Shown one piece after another: positions 28,477-37,684 of a DNA stretch of 64,000 nt. The notes under the pieces were generated by a model. That model worked only from the letters and a program-made list of their open reading frames with translations, had not been told where the DNA came from and searched no databases. Source of the stretch: Azospirillum sp. 412522 (GTDB taxonomy: Bacteria; Pseudomonadota; Alphaproteobacteria; Azospirillales; Azospirillaceae); contig NZ_RWIJ01000006.1 of the NCBI RefSeq assembly GCF_019805165.1, positions 62,001 to 126,000 of the forward strand, in the 5' to 3' direction. Made by a program: the position numbers and the translations under genes. Within the stretch, counting starts at the first letter, position 1; each line of letters begins with the position of its first letter.

Positions 28477-28685
28477 CTTGCCGAGTGGCGGTTGTTCTTT
28501 TTGGGGCCGGACCTTTTTTCAGGCCGGGACGTCCGTCGACTGCGGGGGAGCGGTCTTGCGTCCTTGAGGCTCTGACCCGGAAGGCTGGGCGGACAGGGCG
28601 GCCGCACCGGGCCGCCGGAGGCAGACTAGCGCCCGGTCATGACCGTTTGCGGGCGTGCCGGTGACTCTTCGATGAAGAACGCCGG

Positions 28686-30155
28686 TCACGATGCGGCCTC
28701 GGCCTTTCCCTTCCGGTCCTTGTAATGGGCGAGTGCGCGGTCTCGGGCGACGGCATGGTCGAGGATCGGGCGCGGGTAGTCGTCGCCCAGCCGGACGCCG
28801 GCCTGCCGCAGCACCTCGGTGGGGGCGGCCCAGGGCCGGTGGATCCAGCGCGGCGGCAGCCGGTCCAGTTCGGGCACGTAACGGCGGACGTAATCGCCCT
28901 GGGGATCGAACTTCTCGCCCTGCAGGACGGGATTGAAGACTCGGAAGAAGGGGGCGGCATCGGCGCCGCAGCCCGCCACCCACTGCCAGTTGCCGGCATT
29001 CTGGGCGAGGTCGGCATCGACCAGCGTGTCCCAGAACCAGCGTTCCCCCTCCTGCCAGGGCAGCAGCAGGTCCTTGATCAGGAAGGAGGCGGCGATCATC
29101 CGAACCCGGTTGTGCATCCAGCCGGTCTCCCAAAGCTGGCGCATGCCGGCATCGACGATGGGATAGCCGGTGCGCCCGCGCTGCCAGGCCCGCAGCCCGG
29201 CCGGATCCTCGCGCCAGGGGAAACCGGCGAAGCGGCGGTCGAGCGGGCTGTCGGGCAACTCCGGCGCGTGGTGCAGCAAATGATGCTGGAACTCGCGCCA
29301 GCCGATCTCGCGCAGGAAGGCGTCGATGCCGGGCGCCAGTTCCGGCCGGGCGTCAGCGGCGTGGCGGGCAGCGTGCCAGATTTGCCGCGGTCCGATTTCC
29401 CCGAAGGCGAGGTAGGGCGACAGGGCGGAGGTGCCGTCGTGGTCCGGCCGGTCACGCTCCGTTGCATAGCCCCCCACCGGTGCGTCCAGGAAGTCGGCCA
29501 GATGGGACAGCGCCGCCGTCTCTCCCGGAACCCAGCGCCTGCGCAGTCCCGCGGCCCAGTCGGGCCTGGTCGGCAGCAGGCCCCAGCTTTCGAGCGCGTC
29601 GCTGGCCGGCGCGCCTTTCGGCGCCTTCAGGGCCGAGGGCGCACGGGTCGGCAGCGGCGGGTTCAGCGTGGCCGACAGATGGCGCCAGAAGGGGGTGAAG
29701 ACCTTGAAGGGACCGCCGCTTTTCTTCTCGACGGTCCAGGGTTCGGCCAGCAGGCCGGCGTTGAAGCTGCGGACATCGACGCCGCGTTCCTTCAGCCGCT
29801 CCTCGATCGCGGCGTCACGGGCGGTCTGGGCGGGGGCGTAGCGGCGGTTCCACAGGACGCACTTCGCCCCCGTGTCCTTGACGAGTGCGTCGAGCACGGC
29901 TCCGGGGTCACCCCGGCGCAGCACCAACGGCGAGCCGTGGCGGGCGCAGCAGGTGGCGAGCCGTTCCAGGCTGCCGTGCAGCCACCAGCGCTGCGCTCCG
30001 CCAAGCGACCAGGGATCCCCGGTTTCCTTCTCCAGGATATAGAGCGGGATGACCGGTGCGCCGCGTTCGGCAGAGGCGTGGGCGGCGGCGGTCAATGCCG
30101 GATTGTCGGCAAGGCGCAGGTCGCTGCGGAACCAGACGATGATGGGGGCGGACAT
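28686..30155 (-). CDS. phrB: Deoxyribodipyrimidine photolyase (class I cryptochrome/photolyase)
   Basis: A 489-residue FAD enzyme that repairs pyrimidine dimers with blue light. The antenna-binding alpha/beta domain begins MSAPIIVWFRSDLRLADN. The FAD domain shows TSALSPYLAFGEIGPR, GWREFQHHLL, RTGYPIVDAGMRQLWETGWMHNR (cut here across known motifs), NAGNWQWVAGCGAD and FDPQGDYVRRYVPEL, all typical of CPD photolyases including the tryptophan electron chain. The upstream ATG at 30188 adds 11 unlikely residues. Presence beside other repair genes fits its role. Confidence 0.93.
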   Translation of the reverse strand: MSAPIIVWFRSDLRLADNPALTAAAHASAERGAPVIPLYILEKETGDPWSLGGAQRWWLHGSLERLATCCARHGSPLVLRRGDPGAVLDALVKDTGAKCVLWNRRYAPAQTARDAAIEERLKERGVDVRSFNAGLLAEPWTVEKKSGGPFKVFTPFWRHLSATLNPPLPTRAPSALKAPKGAPASDALESWGLLPTRPDWAAGLRRRWVPGETAALSHLADFLDAPVGGYATERDRPDHDGTSALSPYLAFGEIGPRQIWHAARHAADARPELAPGIDAFLREIGWREFQHHLLHHAPELPDSPLDRRFAGFPWREDPAGLRAWQRGRTGYPIVDAGMRQLWETGWMHNRVRMIAASFLIKDLLLPWQEGERWFWDTLVDADLAQNAGNWQWVAGCGADAAPFFRVFNPVLQGEKFDPQGDYVRRYVPELDRLPPRWIHRPWAAPTEVLRQAGVRLGDDYPRPILDHAVARDRALAHYKDRKGKAEAAS

Positions 30156-30222
30156 GCGCGGCGCTCGCTTGGTCGTCTCCGGACCCACCCATATAGGCCG
30201 CGCTCACGCTTCGGCCAGCGGC

Positions 30223-30930
30223 TCAGCGCGCACGGTCCGGCGACAATCGGGCGCAGGGGAAGCGGTAGATCCGGCCGCGTGCCGTCATCAGCACCTCGAA
30301 CCCCGGCGACAGCAGCCCGTCGAAGGCGGCGTCCAGCACGTTCAACCCACCGGTGAAGCTGCCGAAGGCCGGCAGGATCAGCTTGGCGCCGTCATGGGCG
30401 AAGCAGCGTTCGCGCACCCGCCGACCGGCCAGCGCCACCGCGGCGGCCGGGTGGAAATGCCCCGACAGCTCGCCGGCCGCGCCCGGCTGCGCCTCGTGCC
30501 GGAAGGTCAGGGGTCCGACGGACAGTTCCGGAACCACCCGGCCGCCGAGGCCCTGCGGCGGTTCGGGATCGTGGTTGCCGGTGATCCACACCCAGTCGGC
30601 GACGGAAGCGGTCAGGCCGCGCAGCCGCTCCACGTCGGCCGGGTCCATCCGTTCTCCGGCGCGGCGGTCATGGAAGCTGTCGCCCAGGCACAGCACCCGC
30701 GCCGGCCGCGCCGTCGCGATCAGGTCCGCCAGCCGGCCGAGGGTCGCCCGCGTGTCGTAGGGCGGCAGCATCCGGCCGCGCGCGGCGAAGGCCGATCCCT
30801 TCTCCAGATGCAGGTCGGCGACGGCGAGGATGCCCTCCGCCGGCCACAGCAGCGCACCCGACGGATCGGCCAGCAGATCGGCGCCGCACAGCGTCAGTGC
30901 CGCGCCGCTCATCGTCTCGGTCATGGTCAT
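30223..30930 (-). CDS. pdeM: Ligase-associated metallophosphoesterase PdeM
   Basis: A 235-residue calcineurin-like phosphoesterase with metal motifs ADLHLEKGSAF, CLGDSFHDRRAG, WITGNHD and GHFHPAAAV. This is the PdeM type named from its association with a DNA ligase and a DEXH helicase in a proposed DNA-damage response. Its ATG overlaps the stop of the helicase gene (TGATG), so the two are translationally coupled. A second in-frame ATG lies two codons on. The usual ATP-dependent ligase and exonuclease partners are not adjacent. Confidence 0.87.
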   Translation of the reverse strand: MTMTETMSGAALTLCGADLLADPSGALLWPAEGILAVADLHLEKGSAFAARGRMLPPYDTRATLGRLADLIATARPARVLCLGDSFHDRRAGERMDPADVERLRGLTASVADWVWITGNHDPEPPQGLGGRVVPELSVGPLTFRHEAQPGAAGELSGHFHPAAAVALAGRRVRERCFAHDGAKLILPAFGSFTGGLNVLDAAFDGLLSPGFEVLMTARGRIYRFPCARLSPDRAR

Positions 30931-33431
30931 CACAGGTTCAACCGGCCCTGGTCCGGTTTGGCGCGTCTGGAGGAGGCCGGCTTGGGCGGCGCCAGTTCCG
31001 GCATCGCCTCGGCCAGCAGTTCGGCCTCGGCGGCGGCCAGCAGTTCGTCGGTGGCGCTGCCGTCCACCCGCTCGCGTCCGATCTCCAGGATCACCGGCAC
31101 CGCCAGGGGGGAGATGCGGTCCAGGTCCTTGTGGGTGATGCGTCCGCGCACCCGCGCCAGGAAATCGGACAGGCGGCGGATGTCGGTCAGCCCGCCGGCC
31201 GCGTCGGCCCGCGTCGCCCGCAGCAGCACATGGCCGGGGTCGTGCTTGCGCAGCACGTCGTAGATCAGGTCGGAGGAGAAGGTGACCTGCCGCCCGGTCT
31301 TCTCCTGTCCGGGATGGCGGCGGTCGATCACCCCGGCGATCAGCGCCACGTTGCGGAAGGTCCGGCGCAGCATCGACGATTCGTCCATCCAGGCTTCCAG
31401 ATCGTCCCCCAGCATGTCCTGGTCGAACAGCGCATCCATGTCGGTCGGCGAGCGCAGCGACCAGACCGCCAGCACATAGTCGGTGGCGACGAAACCCAGC
31501 GGCCCCAGCCCGAACCGCTCCATCCGCCGGGTCAGCAGCATCCCCAAGGTCTGGTGCGCATTGCGCCCTTCGAAGGCGTAGGCGACGAGGAACTGCTTGC
31601 CCGCCTTGGGAAAGGTCTCCACCAGCAGCCCGTCGCGGTTGGGCAGGACGGAGCGGGTGCGCTGAAGCCGCAGCCATTCCTGCACATCCTCCGGCAGCCC
31701 GTCCCACTGGCGCGGATCGGCCAGCATGGCGCGCACCCGGTCCGCCAGATGGGTGGTCAGCGGCAGCTTCCCGCCGGCATAGGCGGGAACCTTCGGATCG
31801 CCGGTACCGCCCTTGGCGACCTGGGCCTCCATCTCGCGCACGCCGAGGAATTTCAGCAGCTGGCCGGCGAACAGGAAGGTGTCGCCCGGCGTCAGGCCCT
31901 GGATGAAATACTCCTCCACCTCGCCCAGCACCGGGCCGCGGTTCAGGCGGACGCGCAGCAGCGCCTCCTGGGTGATGGTGCCGACATTCATCCGGTACTG
32001 GCGCGCCACCGCCGGGCCGGACACCGCCATCCGCCCATCCTCGCGCAGCCTCAGGCGCTGGAAGCGTTCATAGGCGCCAAGCGCGTAGCCGCCGGTGGCG
32101 ACGAAATCCAGCATGTCGTCGAACTCGTCGCGTGTCATCGCGGCATAGGGGGCGGCGGAGACGACCTCCTCATACAGCGCGTCCGGGAGGAAGGGCGCGG
32201 CGCAGGCCATGCCGAGCAGATGCTGGGCCAGCACGTCCAGCCCGCCCGGCCGCGGCGCTTCGCCGTCCAGCGTGTGGTCATGGACGGCTTCCAGAGCCGC
32301 GCGGCATTCGAGCACCTCGAAGCGGTTGGCGGGGACCAGCAGGGCTCGGCTCGGCTCGTCGAGCCGGTGGTTGGCGCGGCCGATGCGCTGGACCAGCCGG
32401 CTCGACCCCTTGGGCGCGCCGATCTGCACCACGAGGTCGACCGCCGCCCAGTCGATGCCGAGATCGAGCGATGAGGTGGCGACCACCGCCCGCAGCTCGC
32501 CGCGGGCCATGGCGCCTTCGACCTTGCGGCGCTGCTCCACCGCCAGAGAACCGTGATGGAGAGCGATCGGCAGATTGTCGTCGTTGACCCGCCACAGCGC
32601 CTGGAACACCAGCTCGGCCTGGGCGCGGGTGTTGACGAACAGCAGGGTGGTGCGCTGGCGGCGGACGCGTTCGTGGATTTCCTTCATGGCATGCATCGCC
32701 ATGTGGCCGGCCCAGGGCACCCGCTGCTGCGAGGTCAGGATCTCGACCTCCGCCCGGGCGCCCGAGCGACCCAGCACGAGGCGCACATCGTCGGCCTCCG
32801 TTCCGTCATGCCGGCCGCGGCGCGACAGCCAGGCCAGAAGCCGATCCGGCTCCGCCACCGTGGCGGACAGCCCGACCCGGCGGGCAGCGGGGGCGAGGCG
32901 CGACAGCCGGGCCAGCCCGAGCGCCAGCAGGTCGCCGCGTTTGGTGCCGGCCAGCGCATGCAGCTCGTCGATGATGACGCAGCGCAAGGACCGGAACAGC
33001 TTGTCGGCGTCGGTGTAGGACAGCAGCAGCGCCAGACTTTCCGGCGTCGTCATCAGCATGTGCGGCGGATGGGTGTGCTGGCGCCTGCGCTTTGCCTCCG
33101 GCGTGTCGCCGGTGCGGGTCTCCGCCCGGATCGGCAGCCGCATCTCGGCGATGGGCTGTTCGAGGTTGCGCTGGATGTCCACGGCCAGCGCCTTCAGCGG
33201 CGAGATGTAGAGGGTGTGGAGGCCCTCGCGCGGCCGTTCGGCCAGTTCGATCAGCGAGGGCAGGAAGCCGGCCAGCGTCTTGCCGCCGCCGGTCGGCGCG
33301 ATCAGCAGCGCGCTCTCCCCCCGCTCGGCCGCCTCCACCATCGCGACCTGATGGGGGTGCGGCGCCCAGCCGCGCGACCGGAACCACGCGGCGACGTTGG
33401 GCGGGATCAGGGCGGGGGAGGGGGCATCCAT
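30930..33431 (-). CDS. Ligase-associated DEXH-box helicase (Lhr-like)
   Basis: An 833-residue superfamily 2 helicase. Motif I is APTGGGKTLAGFLPSL near residue 48, Ia YISPLKALAVD, II DELHAL, III LSATVAEP, IV-V FVNTRAQAELVFQ and ATSSLDLGIDWA, VI QRIGRANHRLDEPSRAL, followed by a winged-helix and Lhr-type C-terminal region. The length and the coupled PdeM gene match the ligase-associated DNA damage response helicase family. It is predicted to unwind DNA with 3'-5' polarity in repair, by analogy with Lhr. Confidence 0.9.
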   Translation of the reverse strand: MDAPSPALIPPNVAAWFRSRGWAPHPHQVAMVEAAERGESALLIAPTGGGKTLAGFLPSLIELAERPREGLHTLYISPLKALAVDIQRNLEQPIAEMRLPIRAETRTGDTPEAKRRRQHTHPPHMLMTTPESLALLLSYTDADKLFRSLRCVIIDELHALAGTKRGDLLALGLARLSRLAPAARRVGLSATVAEPDRLLAWLSRRGRHDGTEADDVRLVLGRSGARAEVEILTSQQRVPWAGHMAMHAMKEIHERVRRQRTTLLFVNTRAQAELVFQALWRVNDDNLPIALHHGSLAVEQRRKVEGAMARGELRAVVATSSLDLGIDWAAVDLVVQIGAPKGSSRLVQRIGRANHRLDEPSRALLVPANRFEVLECRAALEAVHDHTLDGEAPRPGGLDVLAQHLLGMACAAPFLPDALYEEVVSAAPYAAMTRDEFDDMLDFVATGGYALGAYERFQRLRLREDGRMAVSGPAVARQYRMNVGTITQEALLRVRLNRGPVLGEVEEYFIQGLTPGDTFLFAGQLLKFLGVREMEAQVAKGGTGDPKVPAYAGGKLPLTTHLADRVRAMLADPRQWDGLPEDVQEWLRLQRTRSVLPNRDGLLVETFPKAGKQFLVAYAFEGRNAHQTLGMLLTRRMERFGLGPLGFVATDYVLAVWSLRSPTDMDALFDQDMLGDDLEAWMDESSMLRRTFRNVALIAGVIDRRHPGQEKTGRQVTFSSDLIYDVLRKHDPGHVLLRATRADAAGGLTDIRRLSDFLARVRGRITHKDLDRISPLAVPVILEIGRERVDGSATDELLAAAEAELLAEAMPELAPPKPASSRRAKPDQGRLNL

Positions 33432-33491
33432 GGCGGTCGGACTGTAACGGATCGCCTGGAACGGAGGAAGAACGAATTGCGGAAGGGGGCG

Positions 33492-34325
33492 TTACACCGT
33501 CGCCGCCTTCTTCATCCCGAAGCAATGCTCCGGCCCGGGGAAGGCGCGGCTGCGCACCTCGGCGGCATAGCTCGCGGCGGCCTCGCCGACCGTCTCGCCC
33601 AGATTGGCGTAGCGCTTGACGAATTTCGGCTGGAAGGCGCCGAACAGGCCGAGCATGTCGTCGGTGACCAGCACCTGCCCGTCGCAGGCCGGCGAGCCGC
33701 CGATGCCGATGGTGGGGATCGCCACCTCTTCGGTGATGCGGCGGGCCAGCGGCTCCATCGTTCCCTCGATCACCAGGGTGAAGGCGCCGGCCTCGGCGAT
33801 CGCGCGGGCGTCGGCGGCGATCCGCTCGGCCGCCTCGGCATCGCGGCCGACCGCCTTGTAGCCGCCGAGCGTGTTCACGGATTGGGGAGTCAGCCCGACA
33901 TGGCCCATCACAGGGATGCCGCGGGCGGCGAGGAAGGCCACCGTCTCCGCCATCTCCAGCCCGCCCTCCAGCTTGACCGCCTGGGCGCCGGTCTCCGCCA
34001 TCACGCGGGCCGAGGCGCGGAAGGCCGCCTCCTTGCTCTCCTGATAGCTGCCGAAGGGCAGGTCGACGACGACGCAGGCCCGCTCGGAGGCGCGCACCAC
34101 GGCGGCGCCGTGGGCGATCATCATGTCCAGCGTCACCGGCAGCGTGCTGTCCAGCCCGTAGACCACCATGCCCAGCGAGTCGCCGACCAGCAGGACATCG
34201 ACATGCGGGTCGAGCAGCCGGGCGACCGGAGCGGTGTAGGCGGTCAGGCAGACGATCGGCTCGCCCCCCTTGCGGGCGCGCAGGGCCGGGACCGACTGGC
34301 GGGCGGTGAGGTTGGAAGCGCTCAT
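33492..34325 (-). CDS. panB: 3-methyl-2-oxobutanoate hydroxymethyltransferase
   Basis: A 277-residue TIM-barrel enzyme making ketopantoate, the first step to pantothenate and CoA. Typical PanB segments are visible: [27 protein letters not shown] with the metal-binding Asp, [33 protein letters not shown], and [14 protein letters not shown]. It lies 60 bases upstream of the helicase gene on the same strand; panC is not in the window. Confidence 0.95.
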   Translation of the reverse strand: MSASNLTARQSVPALRARKGGEPIVCLTAYTAPVARLLDPHVDVLLVGDSLGMVVYGLDSTLPVTLDMMIAHGAAVVRASERACVVVDLPFGSYQESKEAAFRASARVMAETGAQAVKLEGGLEMAETVAFLAARGIPVMGHVGLTPQSVNTLGGYKAVGRDAEAAERIAADARAIAEAGAFTLVIEGTMEPLARRITEEVAIPTIGIGGSPACDGQVLVTDDMLGLFGAFQPKFVKRYANLGETVGEAAASYAAEVRSRAFPGPEHCFGMKKAATV

Positions 34326-34531
34326 GATCGGGCCTTTCCGGTGCCGGGCTGCGGCATTTCAGCTCGCTGACCGTTCAATACGCTTGACCGACGCACAATC
34401 GGGTCAAGAGAAATGGCGCAGATACACCAAAACCGCCCACGCGAAGTTCGCGGGACGGTCGGGTGCAAGACACAAGGGGTCTTGGGCGCGCATCACACGC
34501 GCCCTTCGCAGCCGCTAAGCGCGACCGACGA

Positions 34532-34735
34532 TTAGTAGCCCTCGCGTTCCATCCGCTTGCGGAGCAGCTTGCGGGTGCGACGCACCGCTTCAGCCTTCTC
34601 ACGCGCGCGCTTCTCCGAGGGCTTCTCGTAGTTACGGCGGAGCTTCATTTCACGGAAAATGCCCTCGCGCTGCATCTTCTTCTTGAGCGCGCGGAGGGCC
34701 TGATCGACGTTGTTATCTCGGACCAGAACTTGCAC
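34532..34735 (-). CDS. rpsU: 30S ribosomal protein S21
   Basis: A 67-residue basic ribosomal protein starting at [20 protein letters not shown], then [22 protein letters not shown] (cut at a family-typical point) and an Arg/Lys-rich tail. The frame is open upstream to 34774, but S21 proteins begin at this Gln-Val-Leu-Val-Arg segment. A GTG four codons earlier is also possible. It is divergent from def. Confidence 0.92.
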   Translation of the reverse strand: MQVLVRDNNVDQALRALKKKMQREGIFREMKLRRNYEKPSEKRAREKAEAVRRTRKLLRKRMEREGY

Positions 34736-34928
34736 GTTAACCGTCACCCTTCCAAGTGAAGCATGTTGCGCCAAGGCAACAAATAGGCATGCGCGGCGGG
34801 CGCACCCCTTGTGTGGGCGCAGTGTGTAGCACGCCCCCTCGCTTTTGTGAAGGGGAGTCTTTGCCCTTAAGCATCAGCCGGGCAGGAATAGGTTGCTCCG
34901 GCGGCAACCACACTCCAGATATAGCGGC

Positions 34929-35483
34929 ATGCCAGTGCTTCCAATCGCCCGGATGGGCAATCCCGTACTCCGCCGGATCGCGGAGCCCATCGCCGATCCC
35001 ACCGACCCGGCGGTCGCCCGGCTGGCGGCCGACATGATCGCCACCATGCTGGATGCGCCCGGAGTGGGTCTCGCCGCCCCGCAGATCTCGGAGTCGCGCC
35101 GGATCATCGTTTTCCGCGTTCCCGCCGACCGCAGCGAGGGGGAGGAGGTGGCGAACACCGTCCTGGTCAATCCGATGATCGAACCGCTGACCGACGACAA
35201 GGTCCTGGGTTGGGAAGGGTGCCTGTCGATTCCTGGCCTGCGCGGGCTGGTGCTGCGCCACAAGTGCATCCGCTACCGCGGCTACGGCCTCGACGGCGCC
35301 CGGATCGAGCGGGTGGCGTCGGGTTTCCACGCCCGCGTGGTCCAGCACGAGGTCGACCACCTGGACGGCGTGCTCTATCTTGATCGCATGGACGATCTGC
35401 GCCTTCTCGTCTGCACCGAGGAGATGCATCACCTCAATGCCGCGCTTGCCGCGGCCAACAAGGACGCGCCGACCCGGACTTGA
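34929..35483 (+). CDS. def: Peptide deformylase
   Basis: A 184-residue metalloenzyme removing the N-formyl group from new proteins. All three motifs are present: GVGLAAPQ (residues 45-52), EGCLSIPG with the metal-binding Cys, and QHEVDHLDG with two His and the catalytic Glu. The start MPVLPIARMGNPVLRR matches the family; 12 further codons upstream are unconserved. No fmt gene follows, unlike the common def-fmt pair; a COQ9 gene follows 24 bases on. Confidence 0.94.
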   Translation: MPVLPIARMGNPVLRRIAEPIADPTDPAVARLAADMIATMLDAPGVGLAAPQISESRRIIVFRVPADRSEGEEVANTVLVNPMIEPLTDDKVLGWEGCLSIPGLRGLVLRHKCIRYRGYGLDGARIERVASGFHARVVQHEVDHLDGVLYLDRMDDLRLLVCTEEMHHLNAALAAANKDAPTRT

Positions 35484-35507
35484 GGGCCGGCGCGGGGAGA
35501 GTTGGCT

Positions 35508-36203
35508 ATGAGCATCGATACGCTTCGCGACGAGATCCTGGTGGCGAGCCTGCCCAATGTCGTCTTCGACGGCTGGAGCCTGCAGTCCCTGCGTGACGGC
35601 ACCCAGATGGCGGGTCATGAGCCGTCCGCTCTGCTGCGCGCCTTTCCCGGCGGCGTCACCGATGCGGTGGAGCATTTCGCCGACTGGGCCGACCGCCAGA
35701 TGCTCGACCGGCTGGAAGCCCTGCCGCTGGCCGAGATGAAGGTGCGCGAGCGCATCTCGCTGGCCGTCCGCACCTATTTCGAGGTGCTGGAGCCCTACCG
35801 CGAGGCCAAGCGCCGGCAGCTTTCCTATCTGGCGCTGCCGCAGAACGTGGCGCTCGGCCTGCGGCTGCTCTACCGCACGGTGGATGCGATGTGGTTCGCC
35901 GCCGGCGACACCTCCACCGACTACAACCACTACACCAAGCGGGCGCTGCTGGCCGCGGTGGTCAGTTCCTCCACCTTCTATTGGCTGGACGACAAGTCGG
36001 ACGGCCATGCGGAGACCCGCGCCTTCATCGACCGCCGTCTGGCCGACGTGATGGCGGTGGGCAAGGCGACCTCGTCGGTCGGCAAGCTCGGGTCGATGCT
36101 GAACATCCTCCCCAATCCCCTGCGTTTCGCCCGCCAGATGCGTCAGCGCGCCGCCGGCAGCCAAGCCGGCAACGCCACCATCCACATGGCCGAGAATATC
36201 TGA
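35508..36203 (+). CDS. COQ9-family protein
   Basis: A 231-residue alphaproteobacterial COQ9. The N-terminal half has a TetR-like helix pattern (DTLRDEILVASLPNVVFDG), and the C-terminal domain shows WFAAGDTSTDYNHYTKRALLA and STFYWLDDKSDGH, the lipid-binding signature of the family. COQ9 helps COQ7 or its analogue in ubiquinone synthesis by presenting the lipid intermediate. GGGGAG precedes the ATG at 35508. It is probably co-transcribed with def. Confidence 0.88.
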   Translation: MSIDTLRDEILVASLPNVVFDGWSLQSLRDGTQMAGHEPSALLRAFPGGVTDAVEHFADWADRQMLDRLEALPLAEMKVRERISLAVRTYFEVLEPYREAKRRQLSYLALPQNVALGLRLLYRTVDAMWFAAGDTSTDYNHYTKRALLAAVVSSSTFYWLDDKSDGHAETRAFIDRRLADVMAVGKATSSVGKLGSMLNILPNPLRFARQMRQRAAGSQAGNATIHMAENI

Positions 36204-36212
36204 GGGCAGTGT

Positions 36213-36236
36213 CTCCCTCTCCCGCCCCGGGAGAGG
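36213..36236. terminator. Short GC hairpin between convergent genes
   Basis: CCCTCTCCC pairs with GGGAGAGGG around a 5-base loop, between the COQ9 gene and the convergent TfoX-like gene. There is no T-run. The same stem family appears inside the second miniature repeat near 18400, so it may be a dispersed intergenic repeat serving as a 3' end. Confidence 0.5.
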
Positions 36237-36238
36237 GC

Positions 36239-36616
36239 CTATCCCGCCGTGACGGGCTTTTTCTTCCGCTTCGCCGCCTTTTTCGCGGCGGCCCGCAACG
36301 CGGCGTCGAACCCCGACCGGCCCCAGTCCAGCAGTTCGGCGTGGTCGTCCAGCGCCGAGTCGGGGGGAGGGTAGTAGGACAGGGTGGTCGGCTTGTCCGG
36401 CATCGGCCGGAAGGGCTTCAGGCCCAATTCCGTGAACGCGTCGCGGTTTCCGTCGTCCGCCTTGAAATACAGCGTCTCGTCGGCGATCAGCGCGAAGGTC
36501 AACCCGTCGATGGACAGGCCGTAGCCGCCGAACATGCGGCGCACCTGCACGTCGCCCAGCGGCGCCAGCATCTCGCAGAGTGTCGCGACATACTCGCTGG
36601 GCGGCCGGGCGGGCAT
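36239..36616 (-). CDS. TfoX/Sxy N-terminal domain protein
   Basis: A 125-residue single-domain protein with the TfoX N-domain pattern RRMFGGYGLSIDGLTFALIAD, LYFKADDGNRDAF and LSYYPPP. In gammaproteobacteria TfoX activates competence genes with CRP; short stand-alone alphaproteobacterial versions have no known role. The C-terminus is a Lys/Ala/Arg tail. sspB ends 12 bases upstream on the same strand, so the two are likely co-transcribed. Confidence 0.82.
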   Translation of the reverse strand: MPARPPSEYVATLCEMLAPLGDVQVRRMFGGYGLSIDGLTFALIADETLYFKADDGNRDAFTELGLKPFRPMPDKPTTLSYYPPPDSALDDHAELLDWGRSGFDAALRAAAKKAAKRKKKPVTAG

Positions 36617-36628
36617 CCGTTTGGAAGG

Positions 36629-37126
36629 CTATTTCTTGCGGAAGGCGTCCAGCGCCACCACCTCGCCCCGTTTCGGCTCCTCGACCGGGGCGGCGCTTTC
36701 CTCCGCCTTCTCCTCCACCCGCTCGGCGGCGGGGCGGGGCGGCATGGTCGCGACCTCCGCCGATTCGGCGGTCAGCGGATGGAACTGGAGCGCGAAATTC
36801 ACCGACGGGTCGGCGAAGGTGGTGATCGCGGCGAAGGGGATCACCAGCCGCTCATGCACGTTGTTGAAGCTCAGCGTGACCTCGAAATGGTCGTCCGTGA
36901 TGTCCAGCCCGTAATACTGGAACTGAAGGACGATGGTCATCTCGTTCGGATACTGGGCAGCCAGGTAATCCGGGATCTCGACGCCGGGGTAGCCGGTGCG
37001 GAAGGTCAGGTAGAAATGGTGATTGCCCGGCAAGCCGCGCTCGGCAACCTCGGTCAGCGCGTCGCGGACAACGCCGCGCAACGCGGTCTCGACCATGCGG
37101 TCATAGCGGAGCTGCTCTTTCGGCAT
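36629..37126 (-). CDS. sspB: ClpXP adaptor SspB (alphaproteobacterial type)
   Basis: A 165-residue adaptor that tethers ssrA-tagged proteins to ClpXP. The tag-binding domain covers residues 1-125 (MVETALRGVVRDALTEVAE, HHFYLTFRTGYPGVEIPDYL, MTIVLQFQYYGLDI). A flexible acidic linker leads to the C-terminal ClpX-binding segment EVVALDAFRKK. The ATG at 37126 matches SspB beginnings; the longer frame to 37234 is unconserved. The tmRNA gene lies immediately upstream on the same strand. Confidence 0.88.
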   Translation of the reverse strand: MPKEQLRYDRMVETALRGVVRDALTEVAERGLPGNHHFYLTFRTGYPGVEIPDYLAAQYPNEMTIVLQFQYYGLDITDDHFEVTLSFNNVHERLVIPFAAITTFADPSVNFALQFHPLTAESAEVATMPPRPAAERVEEKAEESAAPVEEPKRGEVVALDAFRKK

Positions 37127-37229
37127 GCTTGGGCGGATCCCTGGTAACGCGATCGGTCTTGCGTCCCGCCTTGGCCGAGGGCCGGCACGAAACGCTGGGA
37201 AGAGGTGTGGGCCTTCTGTTGCTAGGCGG

Positions 37230-37520
37230 CCCACGGCCCCACCCTTAGGCGCTAACCCTCGGGGATTAGGTTTAGGCTACCAGCCGCCGTTAGGCAGCGA
37301 GGCGAGCCTGAGCAACGTTGTCGTTGGCAACTATTGCAACGGCCCGATAACGGCGGAACCATGCCGAGCGAAAACCATGCCTTTACTACGCGTGTCGATC
37401 CTGTTTCGCCCCCAACGACCCCGGTCAACGAGTCCGGTGTATGGTTGGTGGAGGCGCCGGGTACCGCCCCCGGGTCCACAACGCTTATTCCACAAGGCGT
37501 TTATCGCCATAGTCGGCGAA
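37230..37520 (-). ncRNA. ssrA: tmRNA (ssrA), permuted two-piece type
   Basis: Read on the minus strand. An acceptor piece comes first, ending in GCGCCTCCACCA at 37446 after a T-arm-like segment. A 32-base spacer follows, then a coding piece beginning at 37413 with GGGGGCGAAACAGGATCGAC, the tmRNA 5' signature. The tag frame is GCC AAC GAC AAC GTT GCT CAG GCT CGC CTC GCT GCC TAA (37328-37290), giving A-ANDNVAQARLAA. The acceptor-before-coding order is the known alphaproteobacterial permutation, whose spacer is removed in processing. The outer ends are estimates. A TATATT at 37532-37537 may be the -10 box. It rescues stalled ribosomes with SmpB. Confidence 0.9.
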
Positions 37521-37684
37521 CCGACGTCGCGAATATAGGCACTCCCGCGCGGCAAGGGAAGAGGCTGTGTGACCTCATCGCCGAATGCGCTGCGTCGACG
37601 CGTCCTGGCCCATGGACGGAATGGCGGCTTGCGCCCTCGTGCCGCACTGCTTAAGAGTCCGGCCGTTGCAGCCCCGGAGTCACC

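Noticed and set aside
37252..37479. Possible small protein gene on the minus strand upstream of sspB
   Set aside because: The interval is the tmRNA gene; the frame ignores the tmRNA structure and carries no protein features.
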